A stretch of DNA of 64,000 nucleotides from contig NC_064549.1 in assembly GCF_023856365.1 (NCBI RefSeq), forward strand, positions 12,239,249 through 12,303,248. Reading direction: 5' to 3'. The DNA is from Brienomyrus brachyistius (Eukaryota; Chordata; Actinopteri; Osteoglossiformes; Mormyridae). This document shows positions 40,048-53,742 of the stretch, in pieces (position 1 is the stretch's first letter; each line of letters starts with the position of its first letter). Both the position numbers and the translations under genes were made by a program. The notes below the pieces were generated by a model. It saw nothing but the letters and a program-made list of their open reading frames with translations, ran no database searches and had not been told where the DNA came from.

Positions 40048-43000
40048 TCATTTCATCTCAGACTGGTAGCAGCATCGCCCCGCTCGTGTCGAGAAGATGG
40101 ACACCCCTTGAGCAGCAGATACTTATACGAAGCAGAACGAAAATCGCGAAAGCAACTAAGAATGTACGCGGTGCGCTCTGGCCAAAACGCCGTCTGGCAT
40201 TTGCACAGGGTCCAGGCGGAGCTGGGTAGCTCCTTGCCGGTGTTGCACCATGTTTTGTCACCGTCGTAATGTGTGACTTCAGGGGCGCTGTTTCACATGT
40301 TATTGGGAATGAAGGTTCCTGTTCACATGCACTTGCCTTCTGCGCATTTTATGTACCGTAATTATTTTAATTGTTCAAGACAGCAGACTTTTTCACAGCA
40401 GCAGCGTTTCTACTCTCTGTTCCGTCATCTTATTTGGGGACATTCTAAGACGCTTAATGTGAAAATGCTTAATGTGTCTTAATGTACCAAAAAAGCGACA
40501 CCAAATTTCTCACACATTTTTGGTCATAAATACTTTCACCTGACAAAAAACCAAATAGAAAATGCTACGAATATGGATTTTATACCACGTTAAGCATTTT
40601 CCCCTCCATTGATTAAATTGTAAGGAAAAGGTTTCACGTGGCTTAATGTACTGTAATAGATTGTCCTTACCACTAGAGGGCGATATTTAAACCTTGGTAA
40701 ACAACAGGTTAAGCTGCCACCGCCTTTAATTATACCCTGCTCTTGTCCAGTAGGTTAGAATACTCCACTCAGAATCAGGCAAACTGAGGCAATAACAATA
40801 CTTTATTATTCAATTAGTAAATTAATCAATGGGCTCACGTTGGATGCCTCGCAGCACACAATTCCCCCGCACACACTGAGGACGTCTGATAAAACAGCAC
40901 ACGTGAAATAAGTTAGGTTACGCTCTCAAAGCAATAAATCATTCCAGCGCATCACAGCACGGCACCAATAAGAAAGTCTACACAGCAATCAACATCGCAA
41001 TCATGATCAGGAAGATACACATGTGATAAAAGACAGACATCCCATTAAAACCTCAGTCTCATTATCTCCAGGTGAGTGACTGCAGTAGTCTCTGTCAATT
41101 AATTCCCCCCCCCCCCTTTCCAAAACAGATTCTGTAGTGGTACTTGATCACAGTCTTCATCACAGTAAAAAAAACTGCCACCAATAATCACCAAATTACT
41201 CACACACATATACGGTCATAAGACTTTCACCTGACAAATAAATCAAAACCAAAATACTAGGAATATGGACTTTATACTCTTTTCCTTGCCTGTGCCATGT
41301 TATGCTGTCACAGAAAAAAACAAGACACAAGCAGGATTCACCAAAAACTAAAGGATAAAATGAAACCTTAATCAAACAGGAGAGACAGTCCAAAGTCCAG
41401 CCTTGTGCCATGACTGGAAGGGTGTCAACTTTTAAGCTGCTCAAACAACCCATTGAGCTACATAGTAGGCCAGGGAATAAGGACTCCCTGTCATTACACA
41501 AATAAATCACTCCAGGTAATAGCAGATGCTATAGCAGAGGAGTCAGATCAGGAGACAAGCAAGAGAGAGGGTGAGCTGGGGCATTAGGGCAGCAGCTGCA
41601 GAAGCTGAGGCAGTTGGGGCATTAGGTGTAGGAGCAGTAGTAGGAATAGTGGGTGTAGCTGTGGGGGTTTTGGCTGCAGCAGGAGCTACAGGAAGGAGGT
41701 TGAAGGAGCCAAAGCTGCAGCCAGAGCAGACAGTGTAGGAGAGGCTGCAAAAAATGCAGCTGAAGCTGTGGCAGAGATATCAGGAAAAACTGCAAAAGAA
41801 ACTTGGGAATTAGGGCTGACAAAAGCAAAGGAAACACCTTATAAAAAACTGTAATAGATCTAATGTAAGGGAGCATCAACTTCTGTGACAGACGCAAGTA
41901 AATAGCTGCTACATTAATTAGATGCAAGGAAAGAGCCGCTTCATTGATTAAGCTGCAGGCAGGCAGGACAATCTACTGTGACAGAAGTGTGGGGAGCCAC
42001 ACAAAAACTAGTGAGACCTGGAGAATAAGCTGACACACAGCTTCAGCAGCGACTCTGCTAAGATGCGATGACTCCTCCCAGCATGAATGCGATCAACTGT
42101 GATCAAATGCTGCACGGGAATCGGGGGGGGTTTTAACGGTCATCCTACCCACATATTTACATACATGGGCTACCGACTGGGGGCCATCAAGAATAATTTA
42201 CTGTAAGAAGCAATGATTATAGCAAAATAATACTGGTAAAATATTTCTTCACAAAATATTATTAGTCATGTAATTAATGTCATATAATATTACAATATTT
42301 TGTCAAATGAAAATCTATACTTTTCTTCAACACAAAGTGCAGCTTCTATCCTGAGCACAATCCACCTTATTACTGAACAGCTTATTGAGCCCCTGGTCCT
42401 GGTATCACTTTTCAGTCATTTCAAGTAAACATCATGTGTGTTGTATTTGTATGAGGAAACCAATCTTATCAACATCAATAACTGAAATAAACACACAGTG
42501 ATTCAAACTTCAGCACTTTTTAATTTTGTTTTGTCTTTCAAAAAAAGCTGGAACATCAAATCTGGCCGGTTCTGATCGGCTTGCTGCTTTTGCCTAAAAA
42601 CAAATGCTGGCGTTATCAAAAACTGTATCATAGAGCCATATTCCAGATTTATTACAGCTAATCACATCTTGGCGCTCCGAGGAACCTCTCCTTATATATC
42701 CCTCCTTCCCATTCATCCCTCAAATATTGTCACATTTGTGTTTCTCCACACTCACACCATCTTGATCTTGCTCTGGCTGCATGGCGTCCGTATGCACGGC
42801 AAATTGTTTTAGTCTTATCTTGTATAATAGGACATAAACATTGAATTTGATAGTTATCTTTTCACATCTGAACACAACTCATGAACCTGAAGGGATCATA
42901 TGCAACCAACCCCTCCACGGAACACTGGCCACGGACCGGGGTGGGAATTCCCAAGCTGGAAGGCGGTGCTGCTTCATGTTCACATGAGCTAGCTGGCTAG

Positions 43001-43493
43001 TTAGGATACATTCAGAATGCACCGTACTACAACTATAAAGGATGTAATGTGATATAGCGAAACAATTGCTAACTGACAGTGCACGTTAGCATTACTTTAA
43101 ATGACAACTTTACCTGGTACTTACCAGAAGAGTGGCTTATACGTTAGCCCAATGACAGCAGGCAGCGCGTTCTTCAGTAATATACCAGAGTTAAACTTAC
43201 AGAAACTTTCAACACAAACATTGGCAGCCATTGACTCATAGGTGGTAGTAAAGCTGATATGACTTAAAATAAGGCAACACTTTTTAGTCTTACTTCCTCC
43301 CCTTCCTCTGTCTTTGCTCATTGATGTTCAGGAGAGTGCAAAACACATTAACGATGCAAGGATTTTCAAACCAAGACAGACACAACACTGAAGAGACAAA
43401 GACACAGTTTAATATTAAGTACATGTTTTATTCTTAAGCCTAATCTTAACGCAATACTAACACTTAAAAGATATCCCTATTAATCCTCCGTCC

Positions 43494-43983
43494 TCAGCCA
43501 TAACCCACAAGTCCATCGATCGGGGTCAAGAGCTGTTCGATGGATGGCCGAGGCTGGTCTCTCTTCGGTCGCCGAATAAGTGTGCCGTTGCGCTCCATTT
43601 CTTGCTTCTTGCGCTCCAGGTATTCCAAACGGGACCTCATCCGGAAGCCGCCCGATTCCTCCTGGGGGGGTGGCCTGGTCCTCCCTGTGCAAGGATGAAT
43701 CCTCTGGCCGAAGTCATTTGTTTGTGTTACAGGCTGGGGCTGTGGGACAAGGAAAGGGTATTAAAGGTATATCCTTTAGCTATCCTAGCCCCCTTCCCCA
43801 CAGTTTACCCACCAACTGGAGTGTGCAACACAGCAACTCAGTAAATAATCAGCAGCAGCCAGGAACAGTCCCAATCCACACTCTGGTGTATGCAAAAACA
43901 CCCCCCCAAGCGGCAGCGTATACGATTCCGTTCAGCCCCCATCTCTTAGCACGCTATATTGCACGAGCCCAGCTAACCCTCCT

Positions 43984-44051
<68 letters not shown>

Positions 44052-44643
44052 CTTTAAAAAAGGCACTTCCCCATCTTCAACGAGAGCCACCCACGGGGTC
44101 TGGTCAGCTAAACACGCAGAGTTTTGCCAGAGTCCACAAAGCACGGCTGTGAACCAAATCCTCCCCACAATAAAAATGGCCCGACACGCCGGCAACAGTG
44201 TCGCACTAATGAATCCACAAGGCATAAAACTACATTTCCCCCACTAACTATCTTCACCGGCGGCGATCCTACTGACCGCGACCGGCGCCATTCGATCACT
44301 CCCGCTGTCGCAGACGTTTCCCTCTTATCACCTCACTCAGCTGCATGTCCCTCCACCGCTGACCACAGGTGAACCCAATAATTAATTTGCCCGCATCAAG
44401 TCGAACTCCGCCCCCTTCCTTATTACTCTGGGACGGTCTCATCAATTCACCATAATATAGCACATTTTATACTCTAACTCAAGTGTTCTAATAAAGTCTC
44501 TTAATCTAGGGCTTTACCTTCTGCAAGTAGCACGTCCTCTGTGTAGAACGGGGCTTCTCCGTATCTCCTTCCTCGGCTATTACTTTCACTTTTATCTTTA
44601 TTTTTATTTCAATCTTGAGCACTTTCATCTTGTTCTTCTCCAT
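43494..44643 (-). CDS. Unidentified small basic protein, two exons, 123 aa (B, unit 2)
   Basis: Exon 1 is 44643-44518 and exon 2 is 43739-43494. The coding parts look the same as in copy 1. The intron differs mainly by a longer CA microsatellite (43986-44049). Confidence 0.55.
43986..44049. repeat. (CA)n microsatellite, unit 2
   Basis: About 31 CA units, roughly 20 bases longer than in unit 1. Confidence 0.97.
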
Positions 44644-45158
44644 TTTGTTGCAAGCTATTCAAAAAACAACCGCGCTTGAAAGAAGTTGGAGAAAAGAAGT
44701 ACATGCGATTCAAAAGTAATCAAGCTGTTGTTACGGAGACCCAATCGTACGTATGGCGTTAAATTAGTGCCAAAAGTCGCGCGCATAAAAATCACGCTCG
44801 CGAGTAGAAAATCCATGCTCACTACGCGCTCGCGATTGCACTGCACTCGTTCGCTCGACAGGAAGAATTTTGACACCTTGGAGGCGGGAACAGTTGCTAA
44901 TGACTCCGCTTCTTTGATTGGTCTAACACCCTTAGTCTCCACCCTGTGAGCTCCTTGTTGGCGGCAAAATCAGGAAGATGCCGGAGAAAGCAGAGTTATA
45001 TTTAACAGTCACCTAGACAATAATGTGGAAACCGCAAATGGTGATCACGCCTATGTGGGTGAAATGGATCACTACAGTATAAACGGATGAAGATCATAAC
45101 CGATTTTCCTTTTTCTTTATGTCTGGCAGTTTACCATCCAATAGACATTGTTTATGTT

Positions 45159-45159
<1 letters not shown>

Positions 45160-45201
<42 letters not shown>

Positions 45202-45210
45202 GTGTGTGTG

Positions 45211-45241
<31 letters not shown>

Positions 45242-45344
45242 GTGTGTATATATATGTGTGTATATGTATATATATATATATATATGTGTGTGTATATGTA
45301 TATATATGTGTGTGTATATATATGTATATATATATGTGTGTATA

Positions 45345-45395
<51 letters not shown>

Positions 45396-45396
45396 A
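45160..45396. repeat. (TA)n/(TG)n compound microsatellite, unit 2
   Basis: Same location and type as in unit 1, with a different order of TATA and TGTG blocks. Confidence 0.97.
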
Positions 45397-45398
45397 TA

Positions 45399-47003
45399 CA
45401 GTGGGGCAAAAAAGTATTTGGTCAGCCACCGATTGTGCAAGTTCTCCCACTGAAAATGATGGCAGAGGTCAGTAATTTTCATCATAGGTACACTTCAACT
45501 GTGAGAGACAGAATGTGAAAAAAAAATCCATGAATTCACATGGTAGGATTTTTAAAGAATTTATTTGTAAATTAGGGTGGAAAATAAGTATTTGGTCAAT
45601 AACAAAAATTCAACTCAATACTTTGTAACATAACCTTTGTTGGCAATAACAGAGGTCAAACGATTACTATAGGTCTTTACCAGGTTTGCACACACAGTAG
45701 CTGGTATTTTGGCCCATTCCTCCATGCAGATCTTCTCGAGAGCAGTGATGTTTTGGGGCTGTCGCCGAGCAACACGGACTTTCAACTCCCTCCACAGATT
45801 TTCTATGGGGTTGAGGTCTGGAGACTGGCTAGGCCACTCCAGGACTTTCAAATGCTTCTTACAGAGCCACTCCTTTGTTGCCCGGGCAGTGTGTTTGGGA
45901 TCATTGTCATGTTGGAAGACCCAGCCACGTTTCATCTTCAAAGCTCTCACTGATGGAAGGAGGTTTTGGCTCAAGATCTCACGATACATGGCCCCATTCA
46001 TTCTTTCCTTAACACGGATCAGTCGTCCTGTCCCCTTAGCAGAAAAACAGCCCCAAAGCATGATGTTTCCCCCCCCCATGCTTCACAGTAGGTATGGTGT
46101 TCTTGGGATGCAACTCAGTATTCTTCTTCCTCCAAACACGACGAGTTGAGTTTAGACCAAAAAGTTCTACTTTGGTTTCATCTGACCACATGACATTCTC
46201 CCAATCCTCTGCTGTATCATCCATGTGCTCTCTGGCAAACTTCAGACGGGCCTGGACATGCACTGGCTTCAGCAGCGGAACACGTCTGGCACTGCAGGAT
46301 TTGATTCCCTGCCGTTGTAGTGTGTTACTGATGGTGACCTTTGTTACTTTGGTCCCAGCTCTCTGCAGGTCATTCACCAGGTCCCCCCGTGTGGTTCTGG
46401 GATTTTTGCTCACCGTTCTCATGATCATTTTGACCCCACGGGATGAGATCTTGCGTGGAGCCCCAGATCGAGGGAGATTATCAGTGGTCTTGTATGTCTT
46501 CCATTTTCTGATAATTGCTCCCACAGTTGATTTTTTCACACCAAGCTGCTTGCCTATTGTAGATTCACTCTTCCCAGTCTAGTGCAGGTCTACAATTCTT
46601 TTTCTGGTGTCCTTCGAAAGCTCTTTGGTCTTGGCCATAGTGGAGTTTGGAGTCTGACTGTTTGAGGCTGTGGACAGGTGTCTTTTATACAGATAATGAG
46701 TTCGAACAGGTGCCATTAAGACAGGTAACGAGTGGAGGACAGAAAAGCTTCTTAAAGAAGACGTTACAGGTCTGTGAGAGCCAGAGATTTTCCTTGTTTG
46801 AATTGACCAAATACTTATTTTCCACCCTAATTTACAAATAAATTCTTTAAAAATCCTACCATGTGAATTCATGGATTTTTTTTTCACATTCTGTCTCTCA
46901 CAGTTGAAGTGTACCTATGATGAAAATTACTGACCTCTGCCATCATTTTCAGTGGGAGAACTTGCACAATCGGTGGCTGACCAAATACTTTTTTGCCCCA
47001 CTG
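45399..47003 (-). mobile_element. Tc1/mariner element, unit 2 (1605 bp)
   Basis: Same insertion site as in unit 1. It keeps the 16 bases TTAAAGAAGACGTTAC that unit 1 lacks and has one extra C in a C-run near 46070, which together account for the 17-bp length difference. Confidence 0.95.
45615..46638 (-). pseudogene. Tc1 transposase, nonsense codon plus frameshift
   Basis: Carries the same TAG at codon 20 as unit 1 and in addition nine C residues, where unit 1 has eight, at about 46069-46077. This shifts the frame between KHGGG and NIMLWGCF and splits the gene into a 5' part (to 46036) and a 3' part (from 46079). The second catalytic D and the E lie after the shift. It is a post-duplication lesion or a homopolymer sequencing error. 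Confidence 0.9.
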
Positions 47004-47031
47004 TATATGTGTATGTATATGTATGTATATA

Positions 47032-47075
<44 letters not shown>

Positions 47076-48674
47076 ACATGAATATAGCGCAATAAAAGTA
47101 GAATACTAACTTTTACTTACTTTCAAAATGCAGTACAACTGTTTCAAACGCTTTTCGAATTACAGTACTGTAATTTGTAGTACTGTGGGGAATTCAGATA
47201 CGCTTATTGTACTTTCACTGTTGCATCTCGTTGGCTCGTCTTTGGCAGTTAATTATAAGCTTTGATTAGTATATATTTGTCATTGATTGAAAATGTCTTT
47301 TTTTCCAGCCATGTTTTCTGTGCACGGACCGTTAGCCTCAGGTATCTAGCCAGAATCACACGGGTAACTGCAAAGCAGGTTATCAAAGTAAAGTTTTTTT
47401 TAAAACTAGTGTTAGTTTTTTCCGTATGTTGTCCTGTGTAGAAATACCCAAAATGAACGCTGTGGACTACTTGATTACTATAAGCAAATTATTTAAACAG
47501 TATTTGTACAGGAATGACTTTGTTCCAAGCTTCTTGATCCATATAAGCCTGACCTATTAGTATGGCTGATACCTGATCCATCTAATGGATCAATGCATTG
47601 ATAGTTCTTTTTCATTCTGTTTAGTGCACTTTTGTGATGTGCCTGTGTCATATATGACCAAAATATGCATTTTATTTAAAAAAGAAACAAATGTTATTGC
47701 TAATACTGTGCACTTTTTTTCTTTTTATGCACTTTGAGATGTGTCTAGGTCAGATTCGACTAAAATATTTTTCTTATTTCAGAAGGGGAAAAAAATATTG
47801 CTCTCAGATTCTGTTCAGTTGTAGCTTTTTAAAATAATGTACCTTGATTTGTGTTTGTTTAAAATGCCATTACCTGCTGCTTACTGGGCCGCTGAAAATG
47901 TCTGGCCCAGCTAAATTTCTTGGTTTGAAAATGTGGCCCAACTACTTTCCAGACCTGGACTAGCCCTACTGAATCATACACTAATGTTATTCTGTTATGT
48001 GGGCTGTTGTGATAGTGAGATTTGCAGGATGCTGCACGTCGGGTGGTGTCCCTGCTGCAGAATGCCCTGTCTGAACCAGCACCTAGAGACAGTGAGGGTT
48101 GTTGTTATCGCCTTGTATATACGCAATCTGTTATTTCTTAACTAATTTAATTGTAATGTATTTCATGACACTATATTAAAGCAACAGTGCTGTCAGTAGG
48201 AGCTATAAAAAACAGCATATGTTGATGATGGATCAACATTTTATGTAATTGATTATTCAGAGGGTAGTCCTTGTAACAATGGCAAATTTGTAGTTTTTTG
48301 TGTTTGAAATGATAATGAGATTCTGCAAACCAGCAGCACACTGGTGGACAAGGAGTTCTATAGCAGAATAACAAACTAGAGCAGAACATGGCAAGGTTTG
48401 TTATATCCAGCCAATAGAGTATGTGCTGATTTGAATTGTTATGATTATTTCAATGTCAATCTTATATGTAGTGCTTTACATTACTTACATTACACTACTG
48501 TTACACTTTCTCATGTCTTATTTTACTCTTTTATAGATCCTCCCCAGGACTGTTTGGGAAAAAATGACAGGGAAAAAGAGACAAAATTCTGCTTTTAATC
48601 ACTTGAAAAGAAGGCGCAATCCAGTCAAGTGTTTTCCAGTACAGTTTTACCAGGTTAACAAATATATGGAGAAG

Positions 48675-50543
48675 AATTCAGCACCTTTCACGATATAGCA
48701 CAGCATGGCCACGGTCAGAAAATTTGAGCCTGTCCTCCTCCTGAGTACAGTAAAGCTCACTACGCTCTGTGAGCACAGGAACGGCCCAGCAATGTTTGGT
48801 AGGTTTCTGCATTGTTTGCAAATACAGAATATTATCTGCGCGTAAACTAATTAAGGTAAATATGGAAATTCATACAATATATGCTGCAGAATATGAGCTG
48901 AATAAAGCATATTAAAAATGCAAAGAATTAAAAAAAATTTAACCACTGACCAAATATGGCACCTACAGTTTTTCAAATAGAATTCTAGAACATAATGTTA
49001 CCGCGACAACTCTGATGTCATCATTCGGAAGGTATAAACTGAGCTGCAGGCACTAATACGACTTCAAAACAAATCAGACACTGAACAAGACGCATCTCTT
49101 AATATAATCTCAATATGAATTGGTGTTTTCTTAACTGTATTAGGCCGCCAGCGGTACCAAACGACGCTGGGGAAGGTACAGAAAGAAAGGAGGAAAGAAA
49201 AAGGAAGGACAGAGGAAAGAAAAAGAAATCCTGGCTAAGGAGGTTTTTTGCAAAAAAAGGGAAAGGAAAAAAGGCAATGGAGGAGAGCCAGGCAGTGGTG
49301 GTGGAGGAGGTGGAGGACAGCCAGGCAGTGGTGGTGGAGGAGGTGGAGGACAGCCAGGCAGTGGTGGTGGAGGTGGTGGAAGATAGCCAGGCAGTGGTGG
49401 TGGAGGAGGAGAGCCAGGCAGTGGTGGTGATGGAGGAGGAGAACCTGGCAGTGGTGGTGATGGAGGAGGAGAACCTGGCAGTGCTGGTGATGGAGGAGGA
49501 GAACCTGGCAGTGCTGGTGATGGAGGAGGAGAACCAGGCAGTGCTGGTGATGGAGGAGAACCAGGCAGTGGTGGTGATGGAGGAGAACCTGGCAGTGGTG
49601 GTGATGGAGGAGGAGAACCAGGCAGTGGTGGTGATGGAGGAGGAGAGCCAGGCAGTAGTGATGGTGGAGGAGGAGAGCCAGGCAGTGGTGATGGAGGAGT
49701 GCAAGGCAATGGAGGAGAAGTGCAAGGCAATGGAGGAGGAGGAGTGCAAGGCAATGGAGGAGTGCAAGGCAATGGTGGAGGACAGCAAGGCAATGGAGGA
49801 GGAGTGCAAGGCAATAGAGCAGGAGTGCAAGGCAATAGAGCAGGAGTGCAAGGCAATGGAGGAGTGCAAGTGCAAGGGATTGGAGGAGGAGTGCAAGTTC
49901 AAGGGATTGGTGGAGGAGTGCAATGCAACGGTGGAGGAGTGCAAAGTAACGGTGGAGTACAACAAAGCAACAGTGGAGGAGTACAAGGCAATGGTGGAGG
50001 AGTACAACGAAAAGGTGGAGGAGAGCAAAGCAATGGTGGAGAAGTACATGGCAATGGTGGAGGTGTACAAGGCAATGGTGGAGCAGTACAAAGCAAGGCA
50101 GATGATGCAAGATGTAAATATTTGTAAATAAAGCATTAAAAACGAAGAAGAGTCAGGTGTTTTCAATTGAATGCGAGTAGGTGATGTTAAATATCAGGAA
50201 TATTCCAAATGTCTATTACACGTGTTGCCGATAGGGGGCCATATGGTTTGGGTGATAGGGGTTGCCTTTAAACTTTAATAGAATGAAAATACATTACATG
50301 TAATTATGTTGTATTTTTAATTACGTTTAAGGAATAAAACATAACGGGATGAATGATAGATACACGTTCAGCGGGGACCCGTCCGGCCGCAGCCATGTGT
50401 TAGGGGTAGGCCCAAGCGCCACGCCGTATTTTAAAAGAAAGAACCAAAATGTTTAAGAAAAACTTTAGCGTCGTTTTAAAATAAAAGCAGGCGGAATTCA
50501 AACAAGTACAAACATGCCCGAAAGAAAGAGCAAATGCTGAGTT
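48675..50543 (+). repeat. Cassette D, unit 2
   Basis: Same block, 63 bases shorter through loss of repeat units. TATA box at 49033 and AATAAA at 50127. Confidence 0.7.
49115..50131 (+). CDS. Repeat protein of cassette D, 338 aa, unit 2
   Basis: Same N-terminal region and C-terminus as at 14637-15716, with 21 fewer residues of repeat. A base change near 49382 (GGAAGATAGCC) puts a stop in the Gly-rich frame but only changes residues (VEVVEDSQAV) in this one. All length changes are multiples of three. Confidence 0.4.
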   Translation: MNWCFLNCIRPPAVPNDAGEGTERKEERKRKDRGKKKKSWLRRFFAKKGKGKKAMEESQAVVVEEVEDSQAVVVEEVEDSQAVVVEVVEDSQAVVVEEESQAVVVMEEENLAVVVMEEENLAVLVMEEENLAVLVMEEENQAVLVMEENQAVVVMEENLAVVVMEEENQAVVVMEEESQAVVMVEEESQAVVMEECKAMEEKCKAMEEEECKAMEECKAMVEDSKAMEEECKAIEQECKAIEQECKAMEECKCKGLEEECKFKGLVEECNATVEECKVTVEYNKATVEEYKAMVEEYNEKVEESKAMVEKYMAMVEVYKAMVEQYKARQMMQDVNICK

Positions 50544-53500
50544 CAAACAAGCACAAGTGAAACCAACTAACATACAGCACGTCGTTTTAAAAGAAAGCAC
50601 TTAAACTCGTTACATTTAATCAACATGCTTAAAGAATTAGAAGAAAAACTTTAGCGGTATTTACCAGTGTTAGGTTGAATAAAGCATTTTAACAGCAAAC
50701 TTTCAGAATAGGCCAAAAGGCGAAATGAGCGAGTCCCAGAGCTCGCCCAAAATAGGCAGGTCTGTTTGAGACCGAAGTGGCCAGCCCGTTTCAAAATGGC
50801 GACACCAGCAGAGCGCCTATTTCAAATAAAAAACGTTATGTTATAGTTTACGTAATGAAGCACTTTTCTGCCAATGTGAATAATAAAGTAAAACGCTCTA
50901 AGCATTTCAACAAGAATCAAGGAATAACGCGGTTAATTCTTGTTTAAAAGAGCGCATGCGCTCTCCTCTCTGGCTCGCTCTCATGTAGCGCATGCGCGTA
51001 GAGCCACAGTATTTTCTTTAGAGCCGACTCTCTTGCGTTAATTTATTTAAACAAGAATTAACTGGGTTATTCCTTGATTCTTTTTCCTTTTCTTTTAAAA
51101 TAACGCTAAAGTTTCTTTAAAACATTTCGGTGCTTTCTTGTGGTGCCCAAAGCACAGAATACCCACACTGCTCTGATTACGCTACCTCCTGTTAAGGGCA
51201 GGAGGAACCCCTAATGTTCCTTCTGTAACGTGGCCAAGTTCGAACCCCACGCAAAGGGACAATAACAAAGAGGCATGTAAAAATAAAATCCAATCCACTT
51301 TATTACAAATATCTAAAATCAATTAGACAAAGAAGGTTGCTGGGGGGGGGCGGGCGGCTGACTATCCTCCAGATAGTAAGGTCAGGTCAGCACGGGCAGC
51401 TCTCGGCTCAGGAGGCCCCTGGTGACAAAGAAAACAGCAAAACACCACTAAGCATGCAACACGACAAACACTACACACAACAGTACAGTGTCCGCTCAGT
51501 GTGGCACCCCAACAGCAGAGAGCAAAAGCCTGTGCGGATCCAGCCTTGTACAGAAAGATCCCATGTACAAACATAAGAGGAGGGTAGCGGCTGATGTCCA
51601 CCGCCCAAAATACAATACTAAAATTACACTTACAACTAACGCCTCGGGATCCCCCCAGAGGAGCTGGATGAAGTGGCCGGGGAGAGGGAAGTCTGGGCCT
51701 CCCTGCTGAGACTGCTGCCCCTGCGACCCAACCCCGGATTAAGCGGAAGATGATGGATGGATGGACACTTACAACTTAGCCCATAGCAACAACCAGGGCA
51801 CTAATAAAACAAAACCAAAAGCCTATCAAATAAACCTAAAACAGTGGCTAGTCTGGTCCTTTGCAGGAATGCTTAATGCCCTCGCAGCACAGCGACACCA
51901 AGAGGAAGCGTTCCAATGCTACAGGTACAAAGAAACAATCAACAAAGAAACATAGACCCTTTTATATGTCACAGTATAACCCAAGTTACCAGAGCCTCAA
52001 TGTCTGTAGCCCAGCAGCCCGTAGGGGATCACGTCAAATGATAAAATTGCAGTTGCCTCCGCGTCCTCCATGAAGAGTTACATGCTGCTAGCAGTCACCC
52101 TGGTAAAATTAAACAAACATTCAAGTTCTCAAACAAACCCTCTCCTCCTTTCCTTACCCACAGGGAAGAAGAACCCACCCCATGTCCAGTTGTAAGACAT
52201 AGCAGCAAGAGAATGAGATTCCATCTTGGCAGCCTTTTATAACTTCCTGGTAGGTCATATGACCTGGCTCAAGTGGTTGCCAATATAGTGTAATTACCAG
52301 TGCCATGCAACTACTCCTACCAGCCCGTTCAGATCCCCACATTCTTTTAAAATACGCTGTGGCGCTTGTGCCTACTCCTAACAACCCGTGCCTGCGGCCA
52401 GACGGGCCCCGCTAGACGTGTATGCGCTAGCTTGCATTCATCCTGCCATATGTTTTATTATTTCTTAAAAACATAATTAAAATTAACACAAATAAATACA
52501 TGTAATGTATTTTTATTCTATTAAAGTTTAACGGCAAAACTTATCACCCAAACCATATGGCCCCCTATCGGCAATATACGGTATATGGAGATAACCCCTC
52601 GACCAATCAGAATAAGGGATACGCTCCCCCTCCCGCTTATGACGTCATAAGCGGAGCCAAATTTAAGCTCCTCCCAATGTACCACATACTTTTTTTTTAG
52701 TACAAATTATTTAAATATACGATTATAATAATTTAAAAATATATTATAACATGTCATAATTATAAACTATTATTAAACTGTAATAACCCAAATCGTGCTA
52801 AATGCTATTTTTAAATAAAATAATCTTTGTAATTTAAAAACACATATATCCACAATAATTCAAATAAGTGCTAAGTACAACCTATGTTTAAATAAACTGC
52901 AATAAATCAATTTGTGAAATCGTCCAGCTGCCGTGAAGCAGTAGTGAGCGGAAATGATACTTATCTGCTCGTGCACAGCCCAGTTCGGGTTTCCAGTCTA
53001 AACTGGGTCGTGACTTGTGCAAACGAAGGCATAACAGTGAGGCATGTGTAAACTGTCAATAAAGTAAAACCTGCCCGTAAATTAAAGCTTGTATTAACTA
53101 TGATTCATTTGCTCTTTATTTAACGTTTAATAAGAAACCCAACAGGAATGGAATATGACACTCTTATAAGGTCATGGCCACCTCCCCAAAGACAGTCGGC
53201 CCACTTTACTTGGGGGCCACAAATTACTTAGAAGTAAGTCAGTTACTACTGAAGTACAAATCATGGACAAATATAGTCACTACTTGAGATAAATGATGCA
53301 TCGTGATTTTTTATGATGAACAGATGAGCATATATTGTGCATTTGACCTTCAGTAATTCCTTAAGTAGCTCACAAACGGTTACTGAACAAACACAGTAAC
53401 AAATATAGTAACAGCCTGAGATGCCTCACGATATATTAATGATGCAAACATCAGATCAGTATTTCACTTGTCTTATGTTTGTTCATCATTAATGAATGAG

Positions 53501-53742
53501 ATCTTTGTGTAACTGAGATGTATATTGTGGTTAATTAATACATCAGTAATAGCATAATACTATATTATTTGTGCCCCCTCAAATAAAGTGTTACCAAAAA
53601 CTAGAATTAGTTAGAACTGCTACTGTGTATTTTGAAAATGTCATATTTTTTATATATAAAGCCCCGATTCCCAGCTTGAAGTCGCTGGGCCACACTTTGA
53701 GGAGGCAATCTCCAGAATCTGGGTATTAACGGTCTCATCACT

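Larger units (their letters stand above)
40619..44749. repeat. B block, unit 2
   Basis: Same position as copy 1. Most of it is almost identical to 6174-10273, but about 40619-41310 differs at many bases and shares some diagnostic variants with B' (AAATAAGTTAGG, GACATCCC) rather than with copy 1. Confidence 0.92.
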
